Source: Paenibacillus paridis (GTDB taxonomy: Bacteria > Bacillota > Bacilli > Paenibacillales > Paenibacillaceae). From it: a stretch of 64,000 nucleotides of DNA. The stretch's first letter is position 1, and each line of letters starts with the position of its first letter. The notes below the pieces were generated by a model that was not told where the DNA came from, ran no database searches, and saw nothing but the letters and a program-made list of their open reading frames with translations. Both the position numbers and the translations under genes were made by a program. Of the stretch, positions 52,576 to 60,831 are shown piece after piece. The stretch lies in the NCBI RefSeq assembly GCF_006345825.1, contig NZ_VCIX01000074.1, positions 37,869 to 101,868 of the forward strand. Direction: 5' to 3'.

Positions 52576-53055
52576 TTATTTCGGTGGCGTTCGCGGATTT
52601 GGGTCATCTATTTCTTCCGGGAAAAGGTCTGCAAACTCTTTGTTTTGCTTGCCCTTCAAATAGGATAAGCCCGCATAACCTGCAAGCAAGGAGCTGCTCA
52701 CCACCGCAAAATTATCGCTTGTATTCGCCATGGAGAGCGCTGTCTTCGCAAGAATCCCCGTCCCTATGGCAATCAGCAAATCGCCCAAAAAGCCTAGATC
52801 AAAAAAAATCTTTTTCTTTGCATTGCTGTTATCCCTAAACCCAATGACAAAAATAATAAAATAATACACGCGTTGAAGCCACTTCATCAGCCAGTTCGAG
52901 GACAGCTTTAAATCATCCTCATCGTATTCGATGACGAGCTTCGGCAGCTCGATAATGCCATTTTTCACAAAATGTCCGATAAGCCCGCCAACCAGGCTCA
53001 TTGAAATGGATAAACCAAACACCTCGATAAAGGCTTGAAAGCTAGCAATGACCAT
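52576..53055 (-). CDS. Membrane protein resembling DUF4257
   Basis: About 159 residues. A hydrophobic N-terminus (FGLSISMSLVGGLIGHFVKNG), an acidic middle, a helix around WLQRVYYFIIFVIGF, and a C-terminal pair of hydrophobic segments (LGFLGDLLIAIGTGILAKTALSMA, AVVSSSLLAGYAGLSYL) that recall DUF4257 proteins. The start is ATG at 53055, about 10 bases after AAGGGTGG; an ATG at 53085 lacks a ribosome site. The function is unknown. It lies 95 bases downstream of the alarmone synthetase gene and may share its transcript. Confidence 0.6.
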   Translation of the reverse strand: MVIASFQAFIEVFGLSISMSLVGGLIGHFVKNGIIELPKLVIEYDEDDLKLSSNWLMKWLQRVYYFIIFVIGFRDNSNAKKKIFFDLGFLGDLLIAIGTGILAKTALSMANTSDNFAVVSSSLLAGYAGLSYLKGKQNKEFADLFPEEIDDPNPRTPPK

Positions 53056-53150
53056 CGCCGCATGACCACCCTTCAACCAGCGCATTTTCGCTTGGTAGCA
53101 TAAATTGCACTACTTTCACTTTATGTCACTGCTTCGGGGTTCACTACTTT

Positions 53151-53897
53151 TTATTTCAACTGTTCATCATCGAACAAATCCATAAGCATCGTCGGAATGG
53201 AGAAACGTTGGTTGTTCATCAAGAGCTGGATCATTTCATCCCCGATGTCATTTTCCCGTTCTTCCTTGATGGCTTCGATTTCGTTATGAAGGCGCTCCAT
53301 TTTCTGATCGAGCGCAGAAGCCGAATCCGCCGCTTCCTTTAGTTCGCTTAATAGCCGGGGCGGAATCGCTTGCTGATATTTATAATAAATTTTATGTTCC
53401 AGGCTAGCCCAGAAATCCATGGCAATCGTGCGGATTTGCACCTCTACGCATACGTTCTCACGACGATCCGAAATGAACACCGGCACTTCGATGAGCAGAT
53501 GAAGACTTTGATAGCCGTTTGGTTTCGGGTTTTTGATATAATCTTTAACTTCCAGCAGATTCAAATCACTCTGATTTTTCAGCATATCGCTTATGCGGTA
53601 GATGTCAGAAATAAACGAGCAAGTAATCCGCAGCCCTGCAATATCTTTAATATTATTCCGAATGCTTGAGAACGTAAGCTCGCTTTGCTTGCGGTGAAGC
53701 TTCTCCAGAATGCTCTTTGGCGATTTCAACCGTGAGCTCGTATGCTCAATGGGGTTATAATCGTGCAGAAGATGGAACTCTTCCTTCAAAATTTCGATTT
53801 TTGTTTCCAGCTCCTGCAGCGCAAACTTGTACATCATTAGAAAACGAGTAACCTGCTGCTTCATATCTTTCATTTTTTGCATTTGATCGATGACCAT
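53151..53897 (-). CDS. sasA: Small alarmone synthetase, (p)ppGpp synthetase (SasA/YwaC-like)
   Basis: A 248-residue single-domain RelA/SpoT synthetase that transfers pyrophosphate from ATP to GDP/GTP. Key segments are NPIEHTSSRLKSPKSILEKL (nucleotide binding), IKDIAGLRITCSFISDIYR (catalytic Asp region), DYIKNPKPNGYQSLHLLIEVP, VEVQIRTIAMDFWASLEHKIYYK (catalytic Glu region). The sequence is closer to B. subtilis YwaC/SasA than to YjbM. There is no hydrolase, TGS or ACT domain. The tail of about 35 extra residues is longer than usual. GGGAGGAG precedes the ATG. It lies 52 bases behind a MarR gene in the same orientation. Confidence 0.9.
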   Translation of the reverse strand: MVIDQMQKMKDMKQQVTRFLMMYKFALQELETKIEILKEEFHLLHDYNPIEHTSSRLKSPKSILEKLHRKQSELTFSSIRNNIKDIAGLRITCSFISDIYRISDMLKNQSDLNLLEVKDYIKNPKPNGYQSLHLLIEVPVFISDRRENVCVEVQIRTIAMDFWASLEHKIYYKYQQAIPPRLLSELKEAADSASALDQKMERLHNEIEAIKEERENDIGDEMIQLLMNNQRFSIPTMLMDLFDDEQLK

Positions 53898-53949
53898 ATA
53901 CTATTGTTCTCCTCCCACATGCTGTGGCTAACTGATCGTTTGTCAGGGG

Positions 53950-54366
53950 CTAATCATTAAGCAACGTAAATATTCTCTTTAATTGAGCCAAATCCTGCTT
54001 GGATATACGTTCGTTTATATAGCGGATTATCATTTCATCATTCTCTTTAAATGAATCAATATAAGTCCTGCCTTCATCTGTAATGGCAAGATAGACAACC
54101 CGTCGGTCTTCTTCCCCGCGGTATCTGCAGATCAACCCTCTTTCTATAAGCTTGTCTCCCATTAGCGTGACGCCGCCAGCAGTAATGAACAGTAATTCCG
54201 AGAGATCCGTTGACTTCATCGGACTGTGCTTACTAAGATATTGTAACATTCTCGTCTGGTTAATGGAAAAGCTGCAATCCATGCCTTTATACCATTCCGC
54301 TTTTATCTTTTTGTAGACACCCTTTAAAAGCGGGGATAACTCCTTCCACTCTTCGTAATCGTTCAT
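53950..54366 (-). CDS. MarR-family regulator (A)
   Basis: A 138-residue winged-helix protein (MKSTDLSELLFITAGGVTLMGDKLIERGLICRYRGEEDRRVVYLAITDEG is the MarR core). The start is ATG at 54366, after GAGGGGTG. It is divergent from a second MarR gene across 105 bp containing TTGCC-TT-GGCAA, and followed by the SasA-type synthetase gene. The ligand is unknown. Confidence 0.88.
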   Translation of the reverse strand: MNDYEEWKELSPLLKGVYKKIKAEWYKGMDCSFSINQTRMLQYLSKHSPMKSTDLSELLFITAGGVTLMGDKLIERGLICRYRGEEDRRVVYLAITDEGRTYIDSFKENDEMIIRYINERISKQDLAQLKRIFTLLND

Positions 54367-54420
54367 TTTGCACCCCTCTTCATGCCTCATATTGACTTCA
54401 TCGTATATGTGTTACTATAA

Positions 54421-54450
54421 TTGCCTTGGCAACCGGTATAACGGTATAAT
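54421..54450. promoter_or_regulatory. Shared MarR operator and promoter region
   Basis: The palindrome TTGCC-TT-GGCAA (54421-54432) is followed by two tandem CGGTATAA copies (54434-54449). The second supplies TATAAT (54445-54450), the -10 of the rightward MarR gene, with TTGCCT as a -35 at 18 bases. The minus strand core GGTTGCCAA also occurs in the operator of the MFS gene at 56695-56709. Confidence 0.6.
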
Positions 54451-54471
54451 AAATTCACCGAGGTGAATCGA

Positions 54472-54936
54472 ATGAGCGTAGATAAATATGAAAATATGCC
54501 GGCGCTTGTGGACGTGTTCCAGCAGTTTGCCCGGGCGGATTGGCGCAAAAAAACAATGTGGGGCGGATTAAAGGCCAGTGAAGTCCGGATGCTCGTATGT
54601 GTCAAGCAAAGCAACGATAAAGGGACGACAGGCACGACCGTAACCGAAATCAGTAAAATGCTGCAGGTGACCTCGCCTACCGTAACCCAAATGCTCAACA
54701 GCTTGATCGCTGCCGGCTATCTCATTAGAACGGCCGACAAGAATGATCGCAGAATAACAGAGATCACGTTAACGGACAAAGGCGATCAGATTGCACAGAA
54801 AGCGGTAAATCGCTATCAAGCTATTTTCACCGGCATGATTGATCAATTGGGCAAAGAAAAAAGCGATCAGCTGGTCGAAATGCTGAACGAAGTATTCCAA
54901 TATCTAGAGTCCGCTAATCGCAATGAAGACCTGTAA
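54472..54936 (+). CDS. MarR-family regulator (B)
   Basis: A 154-residue MarR protein with the winged helix in TVTEISKMLQVTSPTVTQMLNSLIAAGYLIRTADKNDRRITEITLTDKG. The start is ATG at 54472, preceded by GAGGTGA; an in-frame GTG nine bases earlier overlaps that site. It is divergent from MarR A and convergent with an MFS multidrug pump, whose promoter shares a GGTTGCCAA core with the region between the MarR genes. One or both probably repress the pump. Confidence 0.88.
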   Translation: MSVDKYENMPALVDVFQQFARADWRKKTMWGGLKASEVRMLVCVKQSNDKGTTGTTVTEISKMLQVTSPTVTQMLNSLIAAGYLIRTADKNDRRITEITLTDKGDQIAQKAVNRYQAIFTGMIDQLGKEKSDQLVEMLNEVFQYLESANRNEDL

Positions 54937-54944
54937 CACACAAA

Positions 54945-54993
54945 GGGGATTCCGCTGGTCGCAGAAACTGCAGCTGGCGGAATCCCTTCTTTT
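54945..54993 (+). terminator. Terminator of the MarR B gene
   Basis: GGGATTCCGC/GCGGAATCCC arms with further internal pairing (CTGC/GCAG), followed by TTCTTTT. Confidence 0.8.
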
Positions 54994-55001
54994 GGAGTCT
55001 G

Positions 55002-56624
55002 TTAATTTAGAGCAGGCTCTTTTTTTAGTTTGTCTGCAGTTTCAGGACTTGCTTTCGCTTTCGCATCGTTTGCAGAGCGAAGCGGTATCTCTTTCAAGAA
55101 GAACACGAGCACAAACGCTACGATGAGCAGCGACATTCCGAACAGGAATACCACCGTTAAAGATTCACTTAACACGCCGCGTACCATTTCAATAATATGC
55201 GTAAACAAAGGCTGAATTTGTTCTGGCAGCGTAGCATGCAGCTCCTTCAGCTTTGGCTGATCGAGCAGCATTTGCGGATTTAGGAAGCTGGATAAATTTT
55301 GAGCCGTTTCAGCGTCTACCTGCGATAAATCCGGTCCTTCGCCTGCTTTGACGGCTGCCTCAAGCTTGCTTGACATGGTGGAGTTCATTACGGTTCCCAT
55401 CACCGCAATCCCGATGGTACCGCCGAGGTTACGGAACAAGGTAGCTGTAGCCGTTGCAACGCCAAGCTGTGTTGGAGCAACCGCATTTTGAACCGTTAAT
55501 GTAAATACAGGCATCGAAATACCCAATCCGATCCCGAATACGATCATTGCCGCTACCGCAACGCCGACATTGTTCATAAAGGCCATCATAAGCATGCCGA
55601 CAACCATGAACGGCATGCCTGCAATCGCAAACCGTTTATATTTACCGGATTTGGAAATCCAACGTCCTGACAATGTGCTCAGGAAAATCATCGCGATGGA
55701 CATCGGCATATTGACAAAGCCTGAATAGGTAGGCGAAATGCCGAGAACCCCTTGGACGAAAAACGGAAGGTACATCATCGCGCCCATCATGCCGGCATTC
55801 ATCAAGAAGCCAATGGAATTCGAGATCGTAACGATACTGTTTTTAAACATTGACAATGGCAATACCGGACTTTTCGCTTTACGTTCAACCAACAGCAAAA
55901 TGACCAATAAAACGAATGCTGCAGCAAACATGCTAATGATTTGAGGAGAACCCCAAGCGTATTTTGTACCTGCCCAAGAGAAGCCAAGCAGCAAAACAAC
56001 CAACATAAGGGACAATAACAGGGAACCAGCATAGTCAATCGATTCCGTTATTTTGCGAGCCGTTTTTGGAAACATGGACCAAATCATACCGAATGCAACT
56101 AAGCCAAGGGGAAGGAAAATCCAGAAAATCCACTTCCAAGCGATATGGTCGACCATGAAGCCGCCCAAGGTTGGCCCGATGACACTCGAGAAGCCGAATA
56201 CAGCCATCATAATGCCGGTCCATTTTGCCCGCTCCCGAGGTGCGAATAAATCACCGACGGCTGTGACTGTGGCCGACATGAGAATACCGCCGCCTAAACC
56301 TTGAATGCCTCGATAAGTAATAAGCTGAAACACGGTTGTCGATGTGCCGCAAAGGAAGGCACCAATAATGAAAAATACAATCCCGACTAACAGGAATGGC
56401 TTCCGTCCATAAATATCGGATAACTTGCCGACAAGCACTGTAGCAATCGTGGAGGTAAGCATATAAATGGTAATGACCCAAGTATAATATTCAATCCCTC
56501 CAAGTATGGCAATTATCCTAGGCATTGCTGTACTTACAATCGTCTGATTAATAGCAGCAAAGAACATCGCCGCCATCAGAGCAATCATGATGGTCACTTT
56601 CTTCTTTTGCGTTAATTGCTCCAT
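55002..56624 (-). CDS. MFS multidrug exporter, DHA2 family (14 helices)
   Basis: A 540-residue DHA2 (EmrB/QacA-type) transporter with motifs MAAMFFAAINQTIVSTAMPRI, WVITIYMLTSTIATVLVGKLSDIYGRKP (motif A) and RGIQGLGGGILMSATVTAVGDLF. A loop of about 80 residues precedes the last helix, as in the Mdt/LfrA-like group. The C-terminal tail is polar. GGAG lies about 10 bases before the ATG. A perfect 15-bp palindrome at 56695-56709 covers its promoter and shares its core with the divergent MarR region. Confidence 0.9.
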   Translation of the reverse strand: MEQLTQKKKVTIMIALMAAMFFAAINQTIVSTAMPRIIAILGGIEYYTWVITIYMLTSTIATVLVGKLSDIYGRKPFLLVGIVFFIIGAFLCGTSTTVFQLITYRGIQGLGGGILMSATVTAVGDLFAPRERAKWTGIMMAVFGFSSVIGPTLGGFMVDHIAWKWIFWIFLPLGLVAFGMIWSMFPKTARKITESIDYAGSLLLSLMLVVLLLGFSWAGTKYAWGSPQIISMFAAAFVLLVILLLVERKAKSPVLPLSMFKNSIVTISNSIGFLMNAGMMGAMMYLPFFVQGVLGISPTYSGFVNMPMSIAMIFLSTLSGRWISKSGKYKRFAIAGMPFMVVGMLMMAFMNNVGVAVAAMIVFGIGLGISMPVFTLTVQNAVAPTQLGVATATATLFRNLGGTIGIAVMGTVMNSTMSSKLEAAVKAGEGPDLSQVDAETAQNLSSFLNPQMLLDQPKLKELHATLPEQIQPLFTHIIEMVRGVLSESLTVVFLFGMSLLIVAFVLVFFLKEIPLRSANDAKAKASPETADKLKKEPALN

Positions 56625-56694
56625 ATGCCCTACACTCCTAAACCTTTTAATTTATTATGGCCCATTGGCGACAAAACTAATTTGCTATTTTAGT

Positions 56695-56709
56695 TAGGTT
56701 GCCAACCTA
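56695..56709. promoter_or_regulatory. Perfect palindromic operator upstream of the MFS pump
   Basis: TAGGTTG-C-CAACCTA, perfectly symmetric, 71 bases before the start codon; a typical MarR operator size. Confidence 0.7.
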
Positions 56710-56796
56710 TTATATGATCATACAATAACTTTAGTACTAAGACAACTGCCAAATCTTCTAAGCGATTCCTCTGGAATCCAACGCCATACGGAACAC

Positions 56797-56836
56797 AAAA
56801 AAGGCAAACCGAAGGTACTTCGGCTTGCCTTTTTTG
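56797..56836. terminator. Terminator of the OYE gene (bidirectional)
   Basis: AAAAAAGGCAAACCGAAG-GTAC-TTCGGCTTGCCTTTTTT: a 12-bp stem with A and T tracts on both sides. Confidence 0.92.
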
Positions 56837-56918
56837 TTCATTTTTTTCGCGCGCGCTTTACTCCACAAACACCCCCCATCGCCTTATTAAAAAAGCTTAT
56901 GGGTGGATTTCATCTATA

Positions 56919-58043
56919 TTAATCGCCTAACGGAAACCAGCCCGGCGTATGAACGATTGCTTGCCAAAGCGGGGTTGGCACGACCAAACGGTCTTGGTCT
57001 GCCTTGCTAAGCGTAGTTTTTATTTCATCCTCGCGTCCTTCTGCGACCTTCTCCACCCAATCTGGCTCGACAATGAGTTCTCTGCCGATGGCAACAAGCG
57101 GAACTCCTGTTGAAAGAGCTTTGATGGCATCGTCAGGCGTGTGGATGGAACCAACGCCAATGACGGGAACAAGGTGGCCTACGCGTTCTTGAATCCATTC
57201 GAGGCGAGTCTTCGACTCGGCTGCCCCGCGTCTAGGCAATGACCAATATTCCATAAGCGACACATGCAAATAATCAAGATCTTTCGTCGCAAGCTCATCA
57301 ACAAGTCGGAACGTATCCTCCATCGTAATCCCAGGCGTGGTTGCTTCTTCAGGCGAGAAACGATAGCCAACGATAAAAGGCTGCTTCGCATGGGCAGCTG
57401 CCACCCGCTTCACTTCATCTACGATCGCAAGCGGAAAACGAAGGCGGCTCTCCACATTGCCGCCCCAGCGGTCATCACGCGTATTGGAATGCGCGGAGAA
57501 AAATTGCTGTACAATATAACCGTTAGCGCCATGGATCTCTACGCCGTCAAAGCCGGCCTCAATCGCTCTTCTTGTCGCCTCACCAAAATCGCGAATGATC
57601 GACTCGATTTCGTCATCCAATAATGCGCGCGGTACGACATTTGGATTTTGCTCGGAAGCTACGGCACTAGCACTTACAACATCGCCTCCAGGCACCAAGC
57701 TTACCGGACATTCTCTTCCGCCATGGAAGATTTGAAGCACAGCCTTTGCCCCTTTTTCCTTAATCGATGCAGCCAATCGACTTAAGCTAGGAATCATTTC
57801 ATCGCTATGGGCTCCGAATTCACCTTGGAAGCCTTTGCCGTTGGGCGTGACATAGACGCATGCCGTAACAACAAGGCCTACTCCGCCTGCACGGCGCGTA
57901 TAATAAGCTAGCTCAGAATCGGAGACCGTTCCATCATCATGGGAAGAAAAATTCGTCATAGGTGCCATCACGACACGGTTTTTCAACTCGCTGCCTCCAG
58001 GCAACGATATTTTTTCGAACAATGGTTTATAGTTTGATTTCAT
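56919..58043 (-). CDS. NADH:flavin oxidoreductase, Old Yellow Enzyme family
   Basis: A 374-residue FMN-dependent TIM barrel that reduces activated alkenes, quinones or nitro compounds. Recognisable pieces are LKNRVVMAPMTNFSSHDDGTVSDSELAYYTRRA, QIFHGGREC, the active-site pair in GVEIHGANGYIVQQFFSAHSNTRDDRWGG and the FMN phosphate site IGVGSIHTP. The start is ATG at 58043, 9 bases after GGAGAG; an upstream ATG/GTG pair overlaps that site. The promoter TTGACA-N17-TAAGAT overlaps ACTGTA repeats. It is downstream of an SDR gene but separated from it by a terminator. Confidence 0.9.
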   Translation of the reverse strand: MKSNYKPLFEKISLPGGSELKNRVVMAPMTNFSSHDDGTVSDSELAYYTRRAGGVGLVVTACVYVTPNGKGFQGEFGAHSDEMIPSLSRLAASIKEKGAKAVLQIFHGGRECPVSLVPGGDVVSASAVASEQNPNVVPRALLDDEIESIIRDFGEATRRAIEAGFDGVEIHGANGYIVQQFFSAHSNTRDDRWGGNVESRLRFPLAIVDEVKRVAAAHAKQPFIVGYRFSPEEATTPGITMEDTFRLVDELATKDLDYLHVSLMEYWSLPRRGAAESKTRLEWIQERVGHLVPVIGVGSIHTPDDAIKALSTGVPLVAIGRELIVEPDWVEKVAEGREDEIKTTLSKADQDRLVVPTPLWQAIVHTPGWFPLGD

Positions 58044-58082
58044 TTTATTCATCTCTCCCACAATCTATTTAGCAGCAAACTT

Positions 58083-58136
58083 AACTGTATCTTTTTTCAA
58101 TACTGTAATCTTAATTTATACAGTTACGGATGTCAA
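58083..58136 (-). promoter_or_regulatory. Promoter and inverted-repeat operator of the OYE gene
   Basis: On the minus strand, TTGACA (58131-58136), 17 bases, TAAGAT (58108-58113). AACTGTAT (58083-58090) and ATACAGTT (58118-58125) form an inverted repeat with a third ACTGTA (58102-58107) between them, covering the spacer and the start region. A repressor site is likely. Confidence 0.65.
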
Positions 58137-58146
58137 GCAGCAAAAC

Positions 58147-58178
58147 AAAAAAACATTTCGGCTTTTCAGCTCGAAATG
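58147..58178 (-). terminator. Terminator of the SDR gene
   Basis: CATTTCG/CGAAATG around 11 bases, followed on the minus strand by seven T residues. Confidence 0.85.
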
Positions 58179-58196
58179 CTTTCTTAGCATGGCGAA

Positions 58197-58853
58197 TTAG
58201 GCTTGCAAATATAAATATTCTTTTTCATTCCGGTTTGTATGCAATACCCAATATTGCTCGGCAATCGCATCTGGATCAAAAAAGCTGCCTTTCTGCACAT
58301 AGCCGCCAATCGTTACTGTACCAACATAAATGCCATGCGGCTTAAGCTCATCCGCTAAAGTAAAAGCAAGCGAACGAATGCCCGCTTTGCCGATGGACAA
58401 GGAAGCTGACGTCACGGAAGGGTATAGCGACAAGCCGCCACCGGTAAATAATATGGTGCCTTGATTTCTTGCGATCATATCCGGAATGACTTGCTTCGCG
58501 CTCGTCAAAGCGCCAACCACATTAACTTTGAACTCCTCAAGCAGCTGCGTCTCCGTCAATTCCGTCGGCTTAAATCTAGAAATGACCGCCGCATTATAAA
58601 CAAGCACATCCGGCGCTCCATGCTGCTTGTATATCGTTTCGAATGCTGCTGACAAAGAAGCCGGATCTGACGCATCTGCTGTCAGGCCATGCGCTTCGAT
58701 TCCCAGCTCGTTAAGCTCATTCGTATACCCTTTGAGCGCCTCAGCCCTTCGGGCCAACAGTACGACGCGAAAACCCTCGTTCCCAAATCTCTTGGCGACA
58801 GCCGAACTTACGCCCGGTCCCGCGCCTACGATGACCAATATAGGTTTGCCCAT
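58197..58853 (-). CDS. Atypical short-chain dehydrogenase/reductase-like protein
   Basis: A 218-residue Rossmann protein of the SDR superfamily. The cofactor site GAGPGVSSAVAKRF (residues 10-23) and the VYNAAV motif (NNAG equivalent) are present. In the catalytic segment, however, the Tyr of YxxxK is Leu152 (LSIGK156), and the usual Ser 13 residues earlier falls on glycine in TGGG. It may bind NAD(P) without normal SDR chemistry. The start is ATG at 58853, after GAGGAGG. It lies upstream of the OYE gene in the same direction but has its own terminator. Confidence 0.85.
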   Translation of the reverse strand: MGKPILVIVGAGPGVSSAVAKRFGNEGFRVVLLARRAEALKGYTNELNELGIEAHGLTADASDPASLSAAFETIYKQHGAPDVLVYNAAVISRFKPTELTETQLLEEFKVNVVGALTSAKQVIPDMIARNQGTILFTGGGLSLYPSVTSASLSIGKAGIRSLAFTLADELKPHGIYVGTVTIGGYVQKGSFFDPDAIAEQYWVLHTNRNEKEYLYLQA

Positions 58854-59020
58854 TTTTTTGTCCTCCTCATTGCTTTCGCTTTTTTCAACCAAATAAGGTA
58901 CAGAATATATTCCCGCTGCTTACAAGCCAATCGCATTGCTGTAAACGGATTTTAACATTCATTTCCTATTCTTGCTAATTCATAAAATCTATAACGTTAT
59001 TAAAATCAGACCCATAATAC

Positions 59021-59077
59021 AAAAAAATCCCCCTTGCGGGAAGAATGCTAGGCATTCATCATATCCGGCAAGAGGGA
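59021..59077 (-). terminator. Terminator of the amidase/SLH surface operon
   Basis: A minus-strand stem TCCC-CTTGC / GCAAG-GGGA with an inner GAATGC/GCATTC pairing, followed by seven T residues (59021-59027). Confidence 0.85.
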
Positions 59078-59087
59078 CGATCCTTCA

Positions 59088-60737
59088 TTATACCTTAAAT
59101 AACAAATTATAAATCACTTGGGCGGCTTCGGCCCGGTTGGAAATGCCTTTGGGCACAAATTGATCCTTAGTACGTCCTTGCAGCAAGCCAAGCTCTACTG
59201 CCTTGCTCACATCCGCGCCTGCCCATACGCTAATTTGGGCTGCATCCTTGAATGTACCCGCAACACCACCGGATGCTGTTGTACCGGATTGGAGCTCGAA
59301 CGCCCTAAGCACAAGGACAGCCAGCTCTTCGCGCGTAATTTTCTCATTTGGCGCAAACACCGCTGCGCTTCGTCCTTGAATCAAGCCCGCTTTTACCGCC
59401 ATGTTAATATCAGCTGCATACCATTCCGTACCTTTCACATCCGCAAAGGTGGAAGTGCCTGTTTCCGTAAGCTTCAACGCTCTGACGAGCAGCGACGTGA
59501 ATTCAGCGCGTGTGACGCTCCGCAGCGGTTCAAAGGTTATGTCCCCCGTTCCGGTTACGATTTGCTTGGCCGCCAGCTCCTTAATAACGGAGGCTGCCCA
59601 GAAATCGGCCTTTACATCGGCAAACGATTTGTTGATTTCCAATAATGCATATTTGCTAAAATGGCTAATTTGGGCTTTCATCTGGCCGCCAGTATGCTCG
59701 CCACCGACAAATTCCAGCTTTCCGTTTTCCGCCACATAATAAATATTCGAAAGCTTGGAGTCGATCCCGCTGCCGGCTGCGATATGAATCGTCATCGCCT
59801 CGTTAAAATCTTTCAACTCGTGCATTCCGCCATCCTTGGTTTGAAGGTAGAGATTAAACTCATAAATGTCTCCGCCTGCTTTCACGCCTGCTTTGGACTC
59901 GGAAGCAATTAACGCAAGCAAGGCATCCGCTTGGCTTTTGACTAAGGTCTCGATTTTCAAAATAATGGCGCTATCCTTCAACTGCTCAGCGGGAACCTTT
60001 CCCTCAAGCTGCTTAAATAGCGAGCTTGGCACAAGCAGCTTCATTTCGCCTGCATTTACCTCGAGCTGTTTGCTGCCGAGCAATTCAAACGCGTTATAAG
60101 GCAGCCTTACTTTTGTCGCGCTTTCTGGCAATTGAACAACTACCGTGCTGCCGGTTGCATTGGCCAGCTGCGAAGATATTACGTCTACCACGTCAGTATC
60201 CGTCGAAGGACTTGGGCTTGGGCTAGGCACTGATCCGCCTCCGCCACCTCCGCCTGCAATGGTGATATTAGCTGAAACCGCCGCTGCCGCGATCTGATGC
60301 AGACCCGAATCAAGAAGCTTAACATCCTTTAGCGTAATGACGGCATTTGCAGCTTTTTTGGCTGCGAATGTGAAAGTAACCAGCTCTGCCGATCCGTTCA
60401 CGCTTGCGGTCGTTCCTGTTTTCGTATGGGCAAATATAAGATGATGACCTCCAGCCTCTGACTGCTTCACAGGGACAGCAAAGCCTTTTAGCTCTGTTTT
60501 TTCGCTGCCTTCCTGAAATTCCAGCTGAGCCGGATCATAATACAGGGATAGCTCGAAGGCATACAAATCAGTCACCTGCTCCGCCTTAACGGTGACTTGA
60601 ATGTTCTCCTCCAGGGCAGGCTGATCATTTGAAACCAGAATAGATACCGCAGGGGTCTCAGCTGCAAAAGCTGCTACGGGAAGCATGAGCATAATTAGAA
60701 GTAACGAGCTGCACAGAAGAAGCCATTTACGTGCCAT
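59088..60737 (-). CDS. Secreted cohesin-domain protein with SLH cell-wall anchor
   Basis: 549 residues. A signal peptide (1-27, cleaved near AAFAAE) is followed by a cohesin-like beta-sandwich at about 28-165 (ENIQVTVKAEQVTDLYAFELSLYYDPAQLEF, LVTFTFAAKKAANAVITL). A Gly7 and Pro-Ser linker comes next, then a beta-rich middle region at about 185-365, and three SLH repeats from about 370 (SFADVKADFWAASVIKELAAKQIV; TFADVKGTEWYAADINMAVKAGLI; TFKDAAQISVWAGADVSKAVELGLL). SLH domains bind pyruvylated wall polymer, so this is an S-layer-associated scaffold. The start is ATG at 60737, after AAGGAAG. It lies 94 bases behind the cohesin-dockerin-amidase gene, whose dockerin it might hold. Confidence 0.9.
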   Translation of the reverse strand: MARKWLLLCSSLLLIMLMLPVAAFAAETPAVSILVSNDQPALEENIQVTVKAEQVTDLYAFELSLYYDPAQLEFQEGSEKTELKGFAVPVKQSEAGGHHLIFAHTKTGTTASVNGSAELVTFTFAAKKAANAVITLKDVKLLDSGLHQIAAAAVSANITIAGGGGGGGSVPSPSPSPSTDTDVVDVISSQLANATGSTVVVQLPESATKVRLPYNAFELLGSKQLEVNAGEMKLLVPSSLFKQLEGKVPAEQLKDSAIILKIETLVKSQADALLALIASESKAGVKAGGDIYEFNLYLQTKDGGMHELKDFNEAMTIHIAAGSGIDSKLSNIYYVAENGKLEFVGGEHTGGQMKAQISHFSKYALLEINKSFADVKADFWAASVIKELAAKQIVTGTGDITFEPLRSVTRAEFTSLLVRALKLTETGTSTFADVKGTEWYAADINMAVKAGLIQGRSAAVFAPNEKITREELAVLVLRAFELQSGTTASGGVAGTFKDAAQISVWAGADVSKAVELGLLQGRTKDQFVPKGISNRAEAAQVIYNLLFKV

Positions 60738-60780
60738 AGGTAGATCTCTTCCTTTCAAGTTGAAATGATGCGCATAGATG

Positions 60781-60811
60781 GATGAAAGGGGCTGGATCAG
60801 CCCCTTTCATC
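60781..60811. other. Perfect 14-bp hairpin between the amidase and SLH genes
   Basis: GATGAAAGGGGCTG-GAT-CAGCCCCTTTCATC, without a T tract, 20 bases after the amidase stop. It is probably an RNA-stability or partial-termination element inside the operon. Confidence 0.65.
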
Positions 60812-60831
60812 GTCCAATTGCTATTTTCCGT

